A DNA stretch of 64,000 nucleotides from Anaeromyxobacter dehalogenans 2CP-C. Its GTDB lineage: Bacteria > Myxococcota > Myxococcia > Myxococcales > Anaeromyxobacteraceae. This document shows positions 61,479 to 64,000 of this stretch, one piece after another. A model generated the notes under the pieces. It did not search any database. It was not told the origin of the DNA and saw only the letters and a program-made list of their open reading frames with translations. The position numbers and the translations under genes were made by a program. The stretch spans positions 1,861,001 through 1,925,000 of the forward strand of contig NC_007760.1 of assembly GCF_000013385.1 (NCBI RefSeq), in the 5' to 3' direction. The first letter of the stretch is position 1, and each line of letters starts with the position of its first letter.

Positions 61479-62720
61479 GTGATCGCCGCCGTCGCCGTCT
61501 TCGCCCTCACGTACGTGGCCGTCGCCGCCGGGCGCTTCCCGTACCTCTCGCTCGATCGCCCCGCGGCCGCCCTGCTCGGCGCGGTGCTGATGGTCGCCCT
61601 GGGCGTGCTGACGCCGGCGGAGGGCGGCGCCGCGGTGAACGGCGAGACGCTGGGCCTGCTCCTCGGGATGATGGTCCTGACCGCCTACCTGGGCGAGGCG
61701 GGGTTCTTCCGGTGGGCGAGCTGGAGGGTGCTGCGCGCGGCCGGCACGCCGCGGACGCTCCTCTGGGGCGTGGTGTTCACTGCGGGTGCGCTGTCGGCGC
61801 TGCTGGTGAACGACACCGTGTGCCTCATGATGACGCCGCTCGTGCTGCGGATGGTGGACGACGCGGACCTGCCGCCGCTGCCGTACCTGCTGGCGGTCGC
61901 GTTCGGGTCGAACGCGGGCTCGGCGGCCACGCTCACCGGCAACCCGCAGAACATGATCGTCGGGACGCTCTCGGGGATCGGCTACGGCCGCTTCGCCGCG
62001 GCGCTGGCGCTGCCGGCGCTCGCGTCGCTCCTGCTGGTCGCGGCGCTGCTCCACGCGCTGTTCCGCCGCGCCCTGCCCCGCGGCCCGCTCGCCGGCGGCC
62101 GCCCGGCGGCGCCGGCGGTGGACCGGGCGCTGCTCGCGAAGGCGCTCGGCGCGCTGGCGCTGGCCGTGACCGGGTTCCTGCTCGGCCTCGAGCTCGCCTG
62201 GACCGCGCTCTTCGCGGCGGCGCTGTGCATGGCGATCGCCGGGCGAGCGCCGCGGGAGGCGCTGCAGCGGGTGGACTGGCCGCTGCTCGTGTTCTTCGCC
62301 GGGCTGTTCGTGGTGGTGGCGGGCATCGGGCGCGCCGGCGTGACCGAGCGGATGTACCAGGCGGTGGCCCCGCTCCTCGGGGCCGACCCGGCGCGCCAGT
62401 CGGCCGTGTTCGGGCTGTTCTCGATCGCCGCGTCGCAGGTGGTCTCGAACGTCCCGTTCGTCATCCTGGCCGGCGAGTGGATCCCCCGCCTCGCCGACCC
62501 CACCCTGCTCTGGCTGGCGACCGCGCTGTGCGCCACGCTGGCGGGCAACCTGACCATCGTCGGCTCGGTCGCGAACGTCATCGTGCTGGAGCTGGCCGGC
62601 TCCCGCGGTCGCATCGGCTTCTGGCGCTTCTTCCGCGTCGGCGCGGTGGTCACCGCGGCGACCGTCGCGGCCGGGCTCGGCATCCTGCTCCTGGAGCACC
62701 GGCTGGGGCTGATCGGCTAG
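61479..62720 (+). CDS. ArsB/NhaD superfamily anion permease
   Basis: This 413-residue membrane protein has about 11-12 hydrophobic segments. Motifs include NGETLGLLLGMMVLTAYLGE, LSALLVNDTVCLMMTPLVLR and FGSNAGSAATLTGNPQNMIV. The second half has FAGLFVVVAGIGRAGVTERM and ASQVVSNVPFVILAGEWIP. The repeated SN.P/TGNPQN hairpins are typical of the ion-transporter superfamily (ArsB, NhaD, DASS). The substrate could be arsenite, sodium/proton or an anion; no ars genes are near. The start is GTG 61479. Confidence 0.85.
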   Translation: MIAAVAVFALTYVAVAAGRFPYLSLDRPAAALLGAVLMVALGVLTPAEGGAAVNGETLGLLLGMMVLTAYLGEAGFFRWASWRVLRAAGTPRTLLWGVVFTAGALSALLVNDTVCLMMTPLVLRMVDDADLPPLPYLLAVAFGSNAGSAATLTGNPQNMIVGTLSGIGYGRFAAALALPALASLLLVAALLHALFRRALPRGPLAGGRPAAPAVDRALLAKALGALALAVTGFLLGLELAWTALFAAALCMAIAGRAPREALQRVDWPLLVFFAGLFVVVAGIGRAGVTERMYQAVAPLLGADPARQSAVFGLFSIAASQVVSNVPFVILAGEWIPRLADPTLLWLATALCATLAGNLTIVGSVANVIVLELAGSRGRIGFWRFFRVGAVVTAATVAAGLGILLLEHRLGLIG

Positions 62721-62910
62721 GCCCAAGGTCCGAGGAGAACAGCGTTTTTTCACGCCTCCCCCGACGTATCCCGGATGGGATGCGACGGGGCGTGAGATCG
62801 CCCGCCCCGCCGAAATAGAAGCCGGCGTTCTCCGTAGGTTCTGCATGGTTGCGGTGGCCGCACTCCCCGATCTAGCTTTCGCGCTCACCTGTCCGGCGAA
62901 GGAGCGCTCG
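62721..62910 (+). promoter_or_regulatory. Structured leader before the ECF sigma gene
   Basis: This 190-bp gap has nested inverted repeats. The outer arms are GGAGAAC (62734-62740) and GTTCTCC (62827-62833). A middle pair is TCACGCC (62750-62756) with GGCGTGA (62789-62795). An inner ATCCC-GGAT-GGGAT hairpin lies at 62768-62781. An alternative hairpin GGGCG/CGCCC (62788-62803) would exclude the middle pair. Six Ts (62745-62750) follow the first outer arm. It may be a regulated leader or the 3' structure of the permease gene. Confidence 0.4.
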
Positions 62911-63501
62911 TTGGGTCCCTCACTGTCCGGCGAGGCCGCGTGGACGCGGTCGGCCGCGCGAGGCGACCGGCAGGCCTTCTCCCGGCTGGTGGACCTGCAC
63001 AAGCGCACCGTGTTCGCGCTGTGCGTCCGGCTGCTGCGGGACCAGGACGAGGCGCAGGACGCCGCGCAGGAGGCGTTCGCCCGCGCCTACGCGAGCCTGG
63101 CCGCGTTCGACCCCTCGCAGCCGTTCGCGCCCTGGCTGCTCCGCATCGCGCGGAACCACTGCCTCGACGTGATCCGCCGCCGCCTGCCGCAGGCGCAGCG
63201 GGTCGAGCTGGACGCGGCTCCGGAGGACGGCGCGCCGCGCGACCTCGCCGACCCGGACGCGCCGCGCGGCGACGACGCGCTGGAGCGCCGCGAGCTGGCG
63301 CGCACGCTCGAGGCCGCGGTGGCGGCCCTGCCGGCCAACTACCGCGAGGTCGTGCACCTCTTCCACGTCGAGCATCTCTCGTACAAGGAGATCGCCGCCG
63401 CCATGGACGTCCCCATCGGCACCGTGATGACCTGGCTGCACCGCGCCCGCGCGCGGCTCAAGGCGACCCTCGACGCGAACGCCCCGGAGACGACGCCATG
63501 A
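62911..63501 (+). CDS. ECF-type RNA polymerase sigma factor
   Basis: This 196-residue sigma-70-family factor has region 2 (AARGDRQAFSRLVDLHKRTV, DEAQDAAQEAFARAYASLAA, PWLLRIARNHCLDVIRRRLP) and region 4 (ALPANYREVVHLFHVEHLSY, KEIAAAMDVPIGTVMTWLHR, ARARLKATL). The TTG at 62911 has AAGGAG 7-8 bp upstream and is preferred over an ATG at 62845 without a ribosome site. Its stop overlaps the next ATG (ATGA), coupling it to its likely anti-sigma factor. Confidence 0.9.
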   Translation: MGPSLSGEAAWTRSAARGDRQAFSRLVDLHKRTVFALCVRLLRDQDEAQDAAQEAFARAYASLAAFDPSQPFAPWLLRIARNHCLDVIRRRLPQAQRVELDAAPEDGAPRDLADPDAPRGDDALERRELARTLEAAVAALPANYREVVHLFHVEHLSYKEIAAAMDVPIGTVMTWLHRARARLKATLDANAPETTP

Positions 63502-64000
63502 CGACCTTCACCGGACACCTCACCGACGCCCAGGCCCAGCGCCTGGTGGACGGGACGCTGCTCGAGGCCGAGGCCGACGAGGTCCTGGCGCACGCCGGGG
63601 ACTGCGCGGAGTGCCAGGCGCTCACCGAGTCCTACCGCGTGCTCGGCGACGCGCTGGGCGAGGCGCTCGGCGCGCTGGAGGTCCCGGAGCTGCCGCGCGA
63701 CTTCACCGCCGGCGTGCTCTCCCGCATCGACGCCCGCGAGCGCGCGGTCCGGCGCGAGCGGCGCTTCGCCGCCGCCATCCTCGCCGCCGTGCTGGTCGCC
63801 ATCGGCGTCACCGTGGTGGTCGCCGGGGCCGGCACGTGGGCGCCCGCCGCCAGCCGGCTCGCCGGCGGGCTCGGCTCGGCCGGCGAGGTGCTGCGGCTCG
63901 GCGCCGGCCTGGCCGGGACCCTGCTCTCGGCGCTCCGCTTCCCGCTCGCGCTCGCGTGCACCGCCCTCGCCGTCCCGCTGCTGTTCGCGCTCTCGCGCCT
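63498..64000 (+). CDS. Zinc-finger anti-sigma factor (partial)
   Basis: The frame is open from ATG 63498 to the window end (about 167 residues visible). The N terminus carries the ZAS zinc motif in VLAHAGDCAECQALTESYRV (HxxxCxxC). A membrane segment follows (AAILAAVLVAIGVTVVVAGA), and another hydrophobic stretch lies near the edge (FPLALACTALAVPLLFAL). It would hold the ECF sigma factor at the membrane until a signal arrives. ATGA overlap with the sigma gene supports the pairing. Confidence 0.85.
   Translation, partial: MTTFTGHLTDAQAQRLVDGTLLEAEADEVLAHAGDCAECQALTESYRVLGDALGEALGALEVPELPRDFTAGVLSRIDARERAVRRERRFAAAILAAVLVAIGVTVVVAGAGTWAPAASRLAGGLGSAGEVLRLGAGLAGTLLSALRFPLALACTALAVPLLFALSR

Noticed and set aside
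62845-62910. ATG at 62845 as the sigma-factor start
   Set aside because: There is no Shine-Dalgarno sequence, whereas the TTG at 62911 has AAGGAG at good spacing and begins just before conserved region 2.

Overview
This is a very GC-rich chromosomal segment (roughly 73-75% G+C by eye) with tightly packed genes and few long gaps. Gene content and codon style suggest a myxobacterium of the Anaeromyxobacter type (Myxococcota). The signs are a six-haem NapC/NirT-like cytochrome, complete TCA-cycle genes, acyl-CoA catabolism clusters, many Ala/Pro/Lys-rich protein tails and sparse sigma-70-like promoters. The genus is an inference; there is no rRNA or tRNA gene here to confirm it. I saw no CRISPR array, insertion sequence or prophage.

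Layout. 1-2.8 kb: a partial gene, a secreted DUF151 protein, a PAS histidine kinase and a ChbG/YdjC deacetylase. 3-8.1 kb: a TCA block icd-mdh-sucC-sucD followed by ndk. 8.2-14.8 kb: a CNNM/CorC-type membrane protein, rlmN, a PfkB-family kinase, a metallophosphoesterase and a large PQQ-type propeller. 15-25.2 kb: a HARE-HTH protein, lipoproteins, hom, a YbgC-type thioesterase, glpX, a START-like protein, eno and thiC. 25.2-25.7 kb, minus strand: a periplasmic rhodanese whose reading frame crosses an in-frame UGA followed by a SECIS-like hairpin. This is probably a selenoprotein that simple gene callers would truncate. 25.8-32.7 kb: a leucine/branched-chain-type acyl-CoA operon, a hypothetical protein and meaB. 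32.7-39.9 kb: rnc, two cyclophilins, era, der, a YfgM-like protein, a BamB-like propeller and a NUDIX hydrolase. 40-45.3 kb: secreted proteins, a lipoprotein, the multihaem cytochrome, a collagen-like lipoprotein and a small membrane protein.

At 45464-45491 there is an isolated AT-rich 28-bp site that matches the two-arm architecture of a chromosomal dif (XerC/XerD) site. Gene orientation changes around it: about 38 of 44 genes to the left are on the plus strand, and about 13 of 19 to the right are on the minus strand. This fits the replication terminus, with leading-strand genes pointing toward dif from both sides.

45.6-51.3 kb: a MerR regulator with a Cys/His-rich tail, ribA, and a minus-strand beta-oxidation cluster (two acyl-CoA dehydrogenases, an enoyl-CoA hydratase and a 3-hydroxyacyl-CoA dehydrogenase). 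51.4-64 kb: a PAS/GAF histidine kinase, an outer-membrane barrel protein with a textbook terminator, an unusual PRTase-like/kinase-like protein beside a dual-specificity phosphatase, an Mrp ATPase operon, corA, rtcA, an ArsB/NhaD-type permease, and an ECF sigma factor with its anti-sigma factor cut by the window end. The 190-bp leader before the sigma gene contains nested and mutually exclusive inverted repeats.
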